Source of the DNA: Acetobacter okinawensis
GTDB taxonomy: Bacteria > Pseudomonadota > Alphaproteobacteria > Acetobacterales > Acetobacteraceae
DNA: 53,018 bases
Assembly: GCF_002153655.1 (NCBI RefSeq)
Contig: NZ_JOPJ01000022.1
Location: 1-53,018 of the forward strand
Reading direction: 5' to 3'
The notes under the pieces are model-generated. The model was not told where the DNA came from. It made no database searches and was given only the letters and a program-made list of their open reading frames with translations. Shown here piece after piece: positions 8,651 to 18,600 of this stretch (positions are counted from its first letter, which is position 1; every line of letters starts with the position of its first letter). Both the position numbers and the translations under genes were made by a program.

Positions 8651-9763
8651 CTATGCCGCGCTATGGCCTGCCTGCCATGCTGCCAGTGCGCACGCCAGTC
8701 GGGTCCATTCTGCCTCGTCTGCTGGCAGACCAATGCGCAGGCAATGTGGCTGCTCTGCAAACCGACGGGTGACAATACCGTGCTGGCATAAATGCACCCA
8801 CAAAGCATAAGCCTGCGCCACATCCACCAGAGTAAACAGGGTTGACTGGCCCCGGCACGCAAGCCCCGCCTTGTGCAGCATGCCAACCAGCCGGTCATGG
8901 GCCATGCGGGCCTTGTGCGCTGCCTGCTCCAGCCACTGCGTATCCACCAGTGCCTGCTGCCCTGCGGCCAATGCCAGCGCACCGACCGGCCATGCCCCCA
9001 GCAGGTCCCGCGCGCGCTGTGCAAGGGGCGCGCAAGCCAGCAGAAAGCCCAGACGCACACCGGGGAGCCCATAGGTCTTGCCAAATGAACGCAGCACCAC
9101 AAGTGCTGGATGTGGCAGCAGGGGAGCCATGCTCTGGCTCTCAAAATCCCCAAATGCCTCGTCCACCACAAGCCAGCTTTGTGCCCGCGCACATTGGTCC
9201 GCCAGAGCGAGCAGAGTTTGCCGCTCCAGCAGCCGCCCGTCAGGATTATTCGGGTTGCAGACAACACACGCCACACCCCCCTGCTGCGCGGCAAGGCTCA
9301 GTTGGTGCACATGTGTAGCCCCCTCGCACGGCACAGCGTTATGCTCCCACGCAAGCCGGTGGCCGGAATAGGTCGGCCCCAGAACACAGGCTTTTTGCAC
9401 TTTCAGCAGGCGTGGCAACAACGCAATAAGGCTCTGGCTCCCAGCCCCGCTGACCACCATATCGGGTGCGGCAACACCATAAGCACTGGCCGCTGCCTGC
9501 TGGAGAGCCTGCTCCTCCCCCTCCTCGGGCAGATGGTGCAGAGCCCCGCGCTCCGGCAGAACCAGCGGATAGGCAAAGGGGCTGATTCCAGTCGACAGGT
9601 CAACAAATGGCTGCTCTGCTCCAGCAAAATACTGCATGACGGCTTTGACCTGCCCACCATGGCTAAACAGCGGCACCTGCTCCCCACTGGCGGACAAAGC
9701 ATTAGGTGGCACACCCTGCGGCATGGTAGCGTCCATGACCTTTTGTGTCTGCTTAGTGTTCAT
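8651..9763 (-). CDS. cobC: L-threonine-O-3-phosphate decarboxylase, cobalamin side-chain synthesis (CobC/CobD type)
   Basis: 370-residue fold-type I PLP enzyme of the class I/II aminotransferase family. It would decarboxylate threonine phosphate to (R)-1-amino-2-propanol phosphate, the aminopropanol linker attached by CobD/CbiB. Visible features are the N-terminal SHGGQ, DLSTGISPFAYP, CNPNNPDG, VDEAFGDF, and the PLP lysine in SFGKTYGLPGVRLGF. Start 9763 has GGAGG five bases upstream. It is divergent from cobD with 11 bp between starts. The symbol follows the Pseudomonas denitrificans scheme; the Salmonella name is cobD. It is not the phosphatase at 13635, which shares the symbol cobC in another scheme. 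Confidence 0.9.
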   Translation of the reverse strand: MNTKQTQKVMDATMPQGVPPNALSASGEQVPLFSHGGQVKAVMQYFAGAEQPFVDLSTGISPFAYPLVLPERGALHHLPEEGEEQALQQAAASAYGVAAPDMVVSGAGSQSLIALLPRLLKVQKACVLGPTYSGHRLAWEHNAVPCEGATHVHQLSLAAQQGGVACVVCNPNNPDGRLLERQTLLALADQCARAQSWLVVDEAFGDFESQSMAPLLPHPALVVLRSFGKTYGLPGVRLGFLLACAPLAQRARDLLGAWPVGALALAAGQQALVDTQWLEQAAHKARMAHDRLVGMLHKAGLACRGQSTLFTLVDVAQAYALWVHLCQHGIVTRRFAEQPHCLRIGLPADEAEWTRLACALAAWQAGHSAA

Positions 9764-9774
9764 ACCCACCTCCC

Positions 9775-10764
9775 ATGCTGCTTTTTCCCCTCTCCATCAC
9801 CCTGCCGGTTGCTGCCCTTGCCGCTGGCATGGAGGCCCTGTGGGGCTACCCACCCCGCCTGCTGGGCCTGATCGGCCACCCCGTTATGTGGGTTGGCGCA
9901 CTGATAGACAGGCTGGAGCGCGCACTGAACAAGGCAGACACTCCAGAACAGATGCGCCGTATGCTGGGCTTTGTAGCGCTGGCCCTGATTATTGCCATAC
10001 CCGTTGCCCTGACAGCCGCCCTGCTGGGGGTGGGTTATACTCTTTTGCCAGCGCCTGTCATGCTGCTTGTGCAGGCTGCTCTGGCCAGCACACTTGTTGC
10101 GCAACGCTCCTTGTGGGTCCATGTGCGCGCTGTGGGCACGGCCCTGCGCCAGAATGGCCTGCCCGGTGGCCGAAAAGCCGTTAGCATGATTGTCGGGCGG
10201 GACACATCAGCACTGGATGAAGCGGGTATTGTGCGTGCAGCGCTGGAAAGTCTGGCTGAGAACTTTTCCGACGGTATTGTCGCCCCGCTCCTGTGGACCG
10301 CACTCTTTGGGCTGCCGGGGGCTGTTTTTTACAAATCCGTCAACACAGCAGACAGCATGATCGGGCATATGAGCCCCCGTTATAAGGCTTTTGGCATGGC
10401 AGCCGCCCGACTGGATGATCTGATAAACCTGCCAGCCTCCCGCCTTGCCGCCCTGTGCCTTATGCTGGCAGCCCCACGGCAGAAGTGGCCCCACATCTGG
10501 CAGACCGTCAGACGGGATGCACCACGCCACCGCTCCCCCAATGCGGGCTGGCCCGAAGCCGCCATGGCCGCAGCCCTGAACACCCTGCTGGCAGGCCCAC
10601 GCTCCTACGGTGGACACATGACCAAAGACCCATGGATTGGCAGCGGTACCTCGGGGGCAAGAACCGCCGATCTGGACCGTGGGTTACACCTGTACCGGCG
10701 GGCCTGCGGCGTGCTGATTGCCGGCTTGCTGTGCACCGCACTTGGCTGCATGATAGCACAATGA
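9775..10764 (+). CDS. cobD: Adenosylcobinamide-phosphate synthase (CobD/CbiB)
   Basis: 329-residue integral membrane protein that attaches the aminopropanol(-phosphate) linker to adenosylcobyric acid. Typical CbiB features are the N-terminal hydrophobic helix, HPVMWVGALIDRLERALN, IVGRDTSALDEAGIVRAALESLAENFSDGIVAPL, and a C-terminal PNAGWPEAAMAAAL block with YGG. It overlaps bluB at ATGA (10761-10764), which implies translational coupling. Its linker-providing partner is the divergent decarboxylase gene. Confidence 0.95.
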   Translation: MLLFPLSITLPVAALAAGMEALWGYPPRLLGLIGHPVMWVGALIDRLERALNKADTPEQMRRMLGFVALALIIAIPVALTAALLGVGYTLLPAPVMLLVQAALASTLVAQRSLWVHVRAVGTALRQNGLPGGRKAVSMIVGRDTSALDEAGIVRAALESLAENFSDGIVAPLLWTALFGLPGAVFYKSVNTADSMIGHMSPRYKAFGMAAARLDDLINLPASRLAALCLMLAAPRQKWPHIWQTVRRDAPRHRSPNAGWPEAAMAAALNTLLAGPRSYGGHMTKDPWIGSGTSGARTADLDRGLHLYRRACGVLIAGLLCTALGCMIAQ

Positions 10765-11399
10765 ACGCACCCTCCTTCTCCCCCGTTTTTCTGGCCGAGC
10801 TTGAACAGCTTTTTACGTGGCGAAGGGATGTGCGCCATTTTCGGACAGACCCGTTGCCTGACCACACCTTGCAGCATCTGCTGGAAACCGCCTGCATGGC
10901 ACCCTCCGTGGGGCTGAGTGAGCCATGGCGCTTTGTAAAAGTGGACAGCCCAACCCGCCGCCATGCAATCCGCGAGAACTTTGCCTTAAGCAATGCACGC
11001 GAGTTGGCCGGGCGCGGTGGTGATGACGCCCAGCGATACGCCACACTCAAACTGGCAGGGCTGGATGAAGCCCCCCACCATATTGCCGTGTTCTGCGAAA
11101 CCAACCCCCAGCAGGGGCGTGGTCTGGGCCGGGGCACCATGCCCCAGACCACCACATGGTCCGCCGTTATGGCCATTCACACCTTCTGGCTGGCAGCCAC
11201 CGCACGGGGGATCGGCGTGGGCTGGGTGTCCATTCTGGACCCCAGAGAAGCCAACAGAGTGCTGGGCATCAACCCCGAGTGGCAGTTTTTAGCCTATCTG
11301 TGCGTCGGCTACCCGCAAGAGCCTGCCAGTTCACCCGAGTTGGAGCGCCGCGGCTGGGAGCACCGCAACCCCGCGCGCCGCAAATGGATAGCCCGTTAA
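10761..11399 (+). CDS. bluB: 5,6-dimethylbenzimidazole synthase
   Basis: 212-residue BluB, a nitroreductase-fold flavin-destructase that uses O2 to convert reduced FMN into DMB, the lower ligand of B12. Visible blocks are RRDVRHFRTDPLP, MAPSVGLSEPWRF, and the C-terminal RGIGVGWVSILDP and YLCVGYP. Length is usual for the family. The start codon overlaps the cobD stop. Its presence with CobT predicts that the organism makes true cobalamin with a DMB ligand under aerobic conditions. It converges on cobQ with a 34-bp gap and no obvious terminator. Confidence 0.93.
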   Translation: MNAPSFSPVFLAELEQLFTWRRDVRHFRTDPLPDHTLQHLLETACMAPSVGLSEPWRFVKVDSPTRRHAIRENFALSNARELAGRGGDDAQRYATLKLAGLDEAPHHIAVFCETNPQQGRGLGRGTMPQTTTWSAVMAIHTFWLAATARGIGVGWVSILDPREANRVLGINPEWQFLAYLCVGYPQEPASSPELERRGWEHRNPARRKWIAR

Positions 11400-11433
11400 C
11401 CCCAACACCATGCTGGCTGCCGCACGGCGGAGC

Positions 11434-12966
11434 TTAATCAACGTAAACAGGCGGGCGGGCCAGCGCGAGCAGACTGTCCACGTCCATATACTGCTCCAGG
11501 TGGTCAGCCAGACGGTCCAATGCTGCATCCACCGTGCTGTCATGGTTGTCGGGCAGGCCCTCACCCGCACGCGCCCACACGCCATCCGGTGCAAATGCCG
11601 CCCCGCCAGCACGCGCCAGCAAGGCCAGACGTGCAGCACGGTGTGTGAAAATACCGTGCAGATATGTCCCCCAGATCAGTCCGTTACCCGCCACGCACCC
11701 TTCCGCATGCCCGTTAAGCTGTAAAAATGGTGTGGCGTCCAAAGCCCGGTCTGTCTGGCCCATATGCATTTCGTACCCGACGACAGGCTGCCCCTCCTGG
11801 GCCAGAAAACCTGTTCCGTATTCAAGTTTTTTTTGTCCCCCCAGCACAGTATGAACGGGCAATAACCCCAAGCCCTGCGCGGTGCTGGCAGTTCCCTCCG
11901 TGCCAGATGGGTCAGCAACGCTGTGGCCCAGCATCTGGTAGCCACCGCAAATACCCATAACAGCCCGACCACTTTGCGCATGCTCCACAATCTGCCCAGC
12001 CCAACCACGCCTGCGCAAACAGGCCAGATCAGCCAGAGTTGCCTTGGAGCCGGGGAGCAGAATCACGTCACCTTCTGGCAGAGGTTCCCCTTCCAGAGCA
12101 GGCACAACCTCCACCCCCGGCTCCGCACAAAGCGGGTCCAGATCATCAAAATTGGCAATCATGGGTAAAATGGGCACAACAATGCGCAAACGCGGCGTAC
12201 CGCCATGCCCCCTCTTATGCCGAACCCGCAGAGTGCTCAGAAGGTCAGCGGCATCCTCTGCTGGCAGGTCATGCACATCGGGCAGATGGGGCACCAGCCC
12301 CAGAGCCTGCCACCCTGTTTTTTGGGCAACAAACTGCATGCCATCGGCAAACAGGGTGGGGTCACCACGCATACGGTTAACCACAAAACCTTTTATTTTT
12401 TCTGCATCTTCCGCCGATAAAACAACCTGTGTGCCAACAAGGCTTGCAATCACACCGCCCCGATCAATATCGCCTACAAGGACAACGGGAGCCTGTGTGG
12501 CATGGGCAAAACCCATATTGGCAATGTCATGCCGCCGCAGGTTCACTTCCGAGGCGGAGCCAGCACCTTCGACCAGAACAATATCGGCTCTGGAGACAAG
12601 GTTTTTAAAACTCTCCAGCACCTGCGGCATAAGGCGCTCTTTGCGCGTCTGGTAGGTTCTGGCCTCCACCGTATCAACCCGCTGGCCACGCACAACAAGC
12701 TGCGCCCCAGTCTCGCCCTGCGGTTTGAGCAGCACGGGGTTCATATCCGCCATGGGCGCCACACCACAGGCCCGCGCCTGCAGAGCCTGCGCCCGCCCGA
12801 TTTCTCCACCATCCAGTGTGACAGCAGCATTGTTGGACATGTTCTGGGGTTTGAAGGGCAACACCCGCAGGCCGCGCCGTGTTAACGCACGGGCCAGACC
12901 CGCAACCAGCGTGGATTTTCCAACACTTGAGCCTGTGCCTTGCAACATAAGAACACGGGCACTCAA
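11434..12966 (-). CDS. cobQ: Cobyric acid synthase (glutamine-hydrolysing)
   Basis: 510 residues. It amidates four side-chain carboxylates of adenosylcobyrinate a,c-diamide using glutamine and ATP. The N-terminal dethiobiotin-synthetase-like domain begins with [21 protein letters not shown] (P-loop about 11-20). The C-terminal class I amidotransferase domain has the nucleophile in [10 protein letters not shown] and the catalytic His in GTYLHGIF. The start overlaps the cobO stop (ATGA). It is the last gene of the riboswitch-preceded minus-strand cob unit. Confidence 0.96.
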   Translation of the reverse strand: MSARVLMLQGTGSSVGKSTLVAGLARALTRRGLRVLPFKPQNMSNNAAVTLDGGEIGRAQALQARACGVAPMADMNPVLLKPQGETGAQLVVRGQRVDTVEARTYQTRKERLMPQVLESFKNLVSRADIVLVEGAGSASEVNLRRHDIANMGFAHATQAPVVLVGDIDRGGVIASLVGTQVVLSAEDAEKIKGFVVNRMRGDPTLFADGMQFVAQKTGWQALGLVPHLPDVHDLPAEDAADLLSTLRVRHKRGHGGTPRLRIVVPILPMIANFDDLDPLCAEPGVEVVPALEGEPLPEGDVILLPGSKATLADLACLRRRGWAGQIVEHAQSGRAVMGICGGYQMLGHSVADPSGTEGTASTAQGLGLLPVHTVLGGQKKLEYGTGFLAQEGQPVVGYEMHMGQTDRALDATPFLQLNGHAEGCVAGNGLIWGTYLHGIFTHRAARLALLARAGGAAFAPDGVWARAGEGLPDNHDSTVDAALDRLADHLEQYMDVDSLLALARPPVYVD

Positions 12967-13589
12967 AACTCCACCCCCTCCTGCGCCTTGACCCCGGCCT
13001 TGAAGTGATGTTTGACCAGCGTCATTTCCGTCACCAGATCAGCCGCGTCCAGCAGGGGCTGGCGGGCGTTGCGGCCCGTGACCACCACATGCTGCCCCAC
13101 AGGACGGGCGGCTATATCTGCCAGAACCCGCTCTATGTCCAGATACTCATACCGCAGGGCCACATTCAACTCATCGAGCACAACAAGGGCCACATCCTCC
13201 CTTGCCAGCGCCTGCACGGCCACAGCCCATGCGCGCTCGCAGGCTGCCACGTCCCGCGCGCGGTCCTGTGTTTCCCACGTAAATCCCTCGCCCATTGAGT
13301 GCCATTCGACCAGATCACCAAAGCGCTCCAGTGCGCGGCGCTCGCCTGTATGCCATGCCCCCTTGATAAACTGCACCACCACAACACGCCGCTCATACCC
13401 CAGCATGCGCAGTGCCAGACCAAAAGCTGCCGTGGACTTGCCCTTGCCCGGCCCGGTATTGACCAGCAACAGCCCTTTCCGGGTTGTTTTGCTGGCAACC
13501 TCGCGGTCCTGCACGGCTTTGCGCTTGCGCATTTTCTCCCTATGCCGTTCTGCGTCGTGCTCTGCCGTGTTGTGCTGCTGATCGCTCAT
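12963..13589 (-). CDS. cobO: Cob(I)yrinic acid a,c-diamide adenosyltransferase (CobA/CobO type)
   Basis: 208 residues. It transfers the adenosyl group from ATP to Co(I) of the corrinoid. P-loop [20 protein letters not shown], then [18 protein letters not shown], and [16 protein letters not shown]. The Lys/Arg/His-rich N-terminus (about 1-35) is usual for the family. It overlaps cobQ by 4 bp and follows the phosphatase gene after a 45-bp gap. Confidence 0.95.
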   Translation of the reverse strand: MSDQQHNTAEHDAERHREKMRKRKAVQDREVASKTTRKGLLLVNTGPGKGKSTAAFGLALRMLGYERRVVVVQFIKGAWHTGERRALERFGDLVEWHSMGEGFTWETQDRARDVAACERAWAVAVQALAREDVALVVLDELNVALRYEYLDIERVLADIAARPVGQHVVVTGRNARQPLLDAADLVTEMTLVKHHFKAGVKAQEGVEF

Positions 13590-13634
13590 ACTGCCCCGTG
13601 TTCTCCACCAGTCTGTTTGGTCTGTACGTTCTGC

Positions 13635-14216
13635 TTAACCTGCCTGAGCACAGGGCAGAGCTGGCGTTACCGCCTGCTCGACCATAAACAGCCGTGCAAA
13701 CCCCTGCGGAATGGAAGGGGCAAGCAGTTCAGGCTGTTCACCCGCTGCCAGCGCGCTGAGAATACGCAGCGGCCCCCCGTGCGAGAGCACACAGGCTGGC
13801 TCCCCCTTATGGTGCACCTCCTGCCAGAAGTCGGTTATACGGTGGCATAGTGCACGCCCGCTCTCCCCCTGTGGGGGGGCAAAGGCTGATGGGTCTTTGG
13901 CCCATTCATCCAGTTGCCTGCGCTCAATATCCTGCCAGCGCAGTCCTTCCCACTGGCCAAAATCCAGCTCGGACAGGCGCGGGTCCACGCGCAATTCCAT
14001 CCCTGTGGCCTGTGCGAGCCGTTGCGCCATTTCCCGGCAACGCCGGGCGGGGGAGCTATACAGCACATGGCAGACAGCCCCTTTGGCCAGAACCGAAAGC
14101 CCGGATACAATTTTCTCCCACCCCGGACGCAGCGCCACATCCTGCCTGCCATAGCAGACACCATCGGGCAGCAGCACGGGCGCATGCCTTACCAGCAACA
14201 CCGGAAAAGACTGCAT
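13635..14216 (-). CDS. cobC: Histidine phosphatase family protein, probable alpha-ribazole-5'-phosphate phosphatase
   Basis: 193 residues. The histidine-phosphatase signature LLVRHAP near the N-terminus (RHA rather than the common RHG), SSPARRCREMAQ, DPRLSELDFGQWEGL and VLSHGGPLRIL are all present. In the B12 pathway such enzymes remove the phosphate of alpha-ribazole phosphate or adenosylcobalamin phosphate. The position between cobB and cobO supports this role; motifs alone would only give a phosphoglycerate-mutase-like phosphatase. A 124-bp gap separates it from cobB. The symbol is the Salmonella one and differs in function from the decarboxylase at 8651. Confidence 0.85.
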   Translation of the reverse strand: MQSFPVLLVRHAPVLLPDGVCYGRQDVALRPGWEKIVSGLSVLAKGAVCHVLYSSPARRCREMAQRLAQATGMELRVDPRLSELDFGQWEGLRWQDIERRQLDEWAKDPSAFAPPQGESGRALCHRITDFWQEVHHKGEPACVLSHGGPLRILSALAAGEQPELLAPSIPQGFARLFMVEQAVTPALPCAQAG

Positions 14217-14340
14217 GGCCTGTCTCCTCTTTAATTCTGTGTCCGTTGTTCAAATGTGCAAGACAGGTCAGACAAATCCGTTGTCTGTGTCTGCCAATCA
14301 CATTGCCTGCAAGCCCGGCACACCACCACCCCCTTTTGGG

Positions 14341-15693
14341 TCACGGAGTAGGGATGGCTGCATCCACCCGCTCCGGTACTGTAGCCAGCACATGAAAAAA
14401 AGAACCAGACACAAACCCACGCTGCCCCCCGCAGGCCCCCAGTACTTCCCCCAGACCTGAGTTCAGGCTGGCGAGTGGTGCATCCCGCCCCGCGTCCAGC
14501 ACGGTTGCATAATGGAACTCATGCCCGCGCAGGCGCGTCCCACGCGGCCCTAACACACCATCATCGAGCAAAGTGGCCTCTCGGTAACCAAGGTTCAGCT
14601 TCCGCCGTGCAAAGGACGTGGAGTGGTCCAGAAGTCCAGCCATGGTATGCCGCACGCCCTGAGCATCCTCCAGCCCCTGCCCGAGCACCATAAACCCCCC
14701 GCATTCACCATGGACCGGGCGGGTCTGGGCAAACCGGGCCAACCCGGAGCGGAATGTTGCTGCCTCCGCAAGCTGCCCGGCATGCAACTCGGGGTAACCA
14801 CCGGGCAGCCAGCAGGCCGTGCAGGACGGGTCAGGCGCTTCGTCCGCTATGGGGGAGAACGGCACCAGCTCGGCCCCGGCCTGCCGCCAGAACAACGCCA
14901 GATGACCATAAAGGAACGAAAAAGCCGCATCATCCGCAACCGCAATGCGCTGGCCCGGCGGCGGGGGCAACCCGGCCAGCGCCCCCCCAGCACCCGGCTG
15001 GGCAAGCGGTGCGGCAGCAGACAAAATACCATCCAGATCAAGCTCCCGCTCCGCCTTGTCCGCAAGGTCTGCCAGCCAACCAGCCAGATTGCCGTGCTCA
15101 CGGGCCTGCACAAGGCCCAGATGCCGCTCTGGCAGAACCTGCCCACCTTGCCGCATGAGCGCGCCATACACAGGCAGGCCCGCCTCCTGCACAGCCTCGC
15201 GCCCCAGACGCTCATGCCGCGCAGATGCCACCCGGTTGAGCACAACGCCACTCACCCGCACATCAGCCGACCAGCGCGCAAACCCCTGAGCAATAGGCCC
15301 CACAGATTGCCCCTGCCCCGACATATCCAGCACCAGCAGAACCGGAATGCCAAAAAACGCGGCAATATCGGACGGAGCACCCCGCTCCCCGTCAGGCAGG
15401 GACAGGCCATCAAACAGCCCCATGGCCGATTCCACGACCAGAAGATCCACATCCTCACATGCTGCGGCCATAACCCCGTGCAACAGCGGGTGAGGCATGC
15501 ACCAGCTATCCAGATTAAGGCCCGGCCGCCCCGTAATGGCCGCATGAAAAGCCGGGTCTATATAATCCGGCCCGGTTTTGACCGCGCCAACCCGCAAACC
15601 CCGCCTGCCAAAGGCCGCCAGCAGGGCAAGGGTCAGTGTTGTTTTGCCCCCGCCAGAACGGGGGGCCGCAACCATAATGGCCCGTGTTGTCAT
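14341..15693 (-). CDS. cobB: Cobyrinate / hydrogenobyrinate a,c-diamide synthase
   Basis: 450 residues, usual for CobB/CbiA. It amidates the a and c carboxylates of (hydrogeno)cobyrinic acid with glutamine and ATP. The N-terminal P-loop is APRSGGGKTTLTLALL, followed by VKTGPDYIDPAFH and VESAMGLFDG. The C-terminal amidotransferase domain has GECGGFMVLGQGLED with the nucleophile Cys and LRGHEFHYAT with the His. Because CobN follows in the same unit, the substrate is likely hydrogenobyrinic acid (late cobalt insertion). It begins three bases after the cobN stop. Confidence 0.94.
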   Translation of the reverse strand: MTTRAIMVAAPRSGGGKTTLTLALLAAFGRRGLRVGAVKTGPDYIDPAFHAAITGRPGLNLDSWCMPHPLLHGVMAAACEDVDLLVVESAMGLFDGLSLPDGERGAPSDIAAFFGIPVLLVLDMSGQGQSVGPIAQGFARWSADVRVSGVVLNRVASARHERLGREAVQEAGLPVYGALMRQGGQVLPERHLGLVQAREHGNLAGWLADLADKAERELDLDGILSAAAPLAQPGAGGALAGLPPPPGQRIAVADDAAFSFLYGHLALFWRQAGAELVPFSPIADEAPDPSCTACWLPGGYPELHAGQLAEAATFRSGLARFAQTRPVHGECGGFMVLGQGLEDAQGVRHTMAGLLDHSTSFARRKLNLGYREATLLDDGVLGPRGTRLRGHEFHYATVLDAGRDAPLASLNSGLGEVLGACGGQRGFVSGSFFHVLATVPERVDAAIPTP

Positions 15694-15696
15694 GTC

Positions 15697-18600
15697 TTAG
15701 TCATCCCCATCGAGCACATGGGCAACACTGTTGCCACGCGGGTGCCACAGGCCGCGCCGCAGGGCCTCGGCAAAGCGCTGGCGCATGGCCTCCCGCGCGG
15801 CAGGGCTGGCATTGCGCAAAAACGCATCGCACGCTGCGTTGCCCAATGTTGCTGCGAACACAAGGTCAAACTGTCTGTCAAAACGCTGGGGCATGGTGGC
15901 TGCAAAACCATGCAGGGCATCCAGCCCGCGCGCCAGCTCGGCAGCACCTGCGTAGCCATGCCGCTGCATGCCCTCTATCCATTGCGGATTGGCAAGGCGG
16001 CCACGCACAATGCGGGCCACTTCGTCCGCTGTGGCCCGCAAGCGGGGGCTTTGCGGGCGCGAAGTATCGCCATGCAGGACCGATGGCGCTCCCCCCGCCA
16101 TGTGGCTGGCTGCCGCAAGCCCGCCCTCGTGTGCGGCAATATCCGGGCTTTCCAGCAGATCGGTCTCGGCACTGTCCTGCACATGCAGCACGGTCTCGGC
16201 ACGGCCCAGCAGGGTGGACAGGGCTGCCCCATCACGCGTGCCTTCACGCCCACCGCCATACATCCACGACGACCCCTCCAGCCAAGCGGCACCAAGATCT
16301 GCCTGAGTGGCCCATGTGCCGTGGAGCAGATGCTCCTCCACCCCTGTGCCATACGCCCCGGCAGCCGCACCAAAAATACGGGCACTCGCACGCTTGCGGG
16401 CAGCGCCCTCCAGCCCCCGGACCTGCGCTGCCAGCGGGTTCCACGCATCGGGCTCACGCCGCTCGGCCACGGCGCTGACAGCCTGATCAAACAGGGCAAT
16501 CTGCTCGGCAAATGCATCCCGGAACAGGCCGGAAATACGGAGTGTCACATCCACCCTCGGGCGGTCGAGCACGGGCAGGGGAATAACCTCAAACCCGCAT
16601 ACATGCCCCGTACCAGCCGCACGCTGGACCTCCACCCCCATCAGACGCAGAGCCAGAGCCAGATCCTCCCCCCCCGTGCGCAGGCTGGCCGAGCCCCACA
16701 TATCCATGACCAACCGGGTCAGGTGTTCACCATGCTCCTGCAAATGGCGGGTCAGCAGCACCTGCTCCATCCGGCCCGCCAGCACCACGGCGGAGGGTGT
16801 GGGCAAGGCCCGCGGGTCCACCGTAAATAGATTGCGCCCTGTTGGCAGCACATCAATCCGCCCACGTGTGGGCGCTCCCGCAGGCCCGGCGGCAACCGGT
16901 TGCCCGGCCAGAGCGGCAAGCAGGGCATCCATTTCCGCCTTGCCGCACAGGTTTACGCGCTGCGTTACATCGCTCACAAATGCCGGGTCCTGCCCCCGGC
17001 CACAGGCCTGCGCAATGGTCTGGACAAGTGCTGCCCCACGCGGAGCCGTTTTGCCAAAAATATGCAGCCCATCACGGATTTGCAGGTCCTTGACATCGCA
17101 CAAATAGGCATCCAGCCGTGCCAGAGCCTCCGTCTCATCCAGGTTAGCGGCTCTGACGCCACTCTCGGCCAGCACACCCGTACGGGCGGCACGTTCAAGA
17201 ATATCCGCCCGCAGCAGAGCCCCCCGGCGGGGGTCCAGCCCATCGGCCTCTGCATATTCATCAATCAGGCGTTCGAGTTCATGCATCTCACCCGACAGGC
17301 TGCTTTGCATGACCGGGGGCGTCATATGCCCGATGGTCACCGCCCCCAGACGCCTGCGGGCCGCCGCTGCCTCGCCCGGGTTATTGACGATGAAGGGATA
17401 AATGACCGGCAACGCCCCCGTCAGCACCGCAGGGGCGCAGGCGGGAGACAGAGCCGTAGCTTTACCCGGCAACCACTCCAATGTGCCATGCGTGCCCAGA
17501 TGCACCAGCACATCCAGTTGCTGCCTGCAGCGCAGCCAGAGGTAAAACGCCACATAGGCATGGCATGGCGGCACGTCCGGGTCATGGTAGAGGGTTTTGC
17601 GGTTCTCGCTCCGGCCCCGGTCTGGCTGTATGGCAAGGGTAATGGCCCCCAGCGTGGCATAACGCAGATAAAACACCCCGTCCCTTACCGCCGCGTCCTG
17701 CTCCGGAGCACCCCATGCCCTTGTCACGGAGTCCATAAAATCCGCATCCAGCTCTGCGCACAGGGCCTTGTACGCCGCTATGGGCAAAACCGCCTGTGCA
17801 GGCTGGTTGAGCATAAGCCGGGCCATATCCTGCGCCGTTGGCACGGGCTGTTCCCCCACCCCATACCCCTGCGCGTGCATGTGCTGGACAATATTATGCA
17901 GGCTGGCAAACCCATCCAGCCCCACGGCATGGGCCACATGTGCCCCTGCCTGCTCAAGCCCCGCGCCCGGATAGTCGGAGAGCACAATGCCAACCCGCTT
18001 TTGTGCCGCAGGAATATGCCGCAACCGCGCCCACGCCATGGCACGGGCCGCAACCATGCAAATGCCCGGCTCATACGCAACACGCCGGGCTGGCAGCCCC
18101 GGTGCCGCCTCCTGACGGAAAGAAATAGGAAACGTAGCGATTGTGCCGTCCAGTTCCGGCAGCACAACCTGCATGGCAAGGTCGGAGCGGGCCAGCCCAC
18201 GCGCACTCTCAGCCCACAACGCCTGCGTGCTCCCCGGCTGCAACAGTTGCAGGACAGGCGCCACGGCCCCATCCAGAGGGGAAAAACCATCCACCCCGCG
18301 CGCAGAAAAACAGGTGGCATTCAGGACCACATCAGGCCGTGTGCTGCGCAGGTGTTCCGCCACGCCCTGCGCCACCTCCGGGTCCTTGAGCGAGGTCACA
18401 AACAGCAGTTCCACCGCACAGCCCTGCCCGGCCAGCACCTCGGCCAGACGCTCCACCCCCGCCATGTCCGCTGCCTGAAGATGCGCACGGTAGAACACAA
18501 TAACCGCAGAACAGGCGGCCCCTGCCCCGTTGCCCCCCTGCGTTGCAGGCACAGTGCGATAGACACCCCATGCGGCCAAGGGCCGGGGCTGTGCGCCGTC

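Noticed and set aside
13635..14216. The RHA in place of RHG as a sign of an inactive phosphatase
   Set aside because: The catalytic Arg-His pair is intact and the other signature blocks are present; Ala at the next position occurs in the family.
14623..16830. Very long plus-strand open frame opposite cobB/cobN
   Set aside because: Antisense shadow of GC-rich coding sequence; composition (Arg, Pro, Gln, His) is typical of an artefact and the opposite strand encodes clear cob genes.
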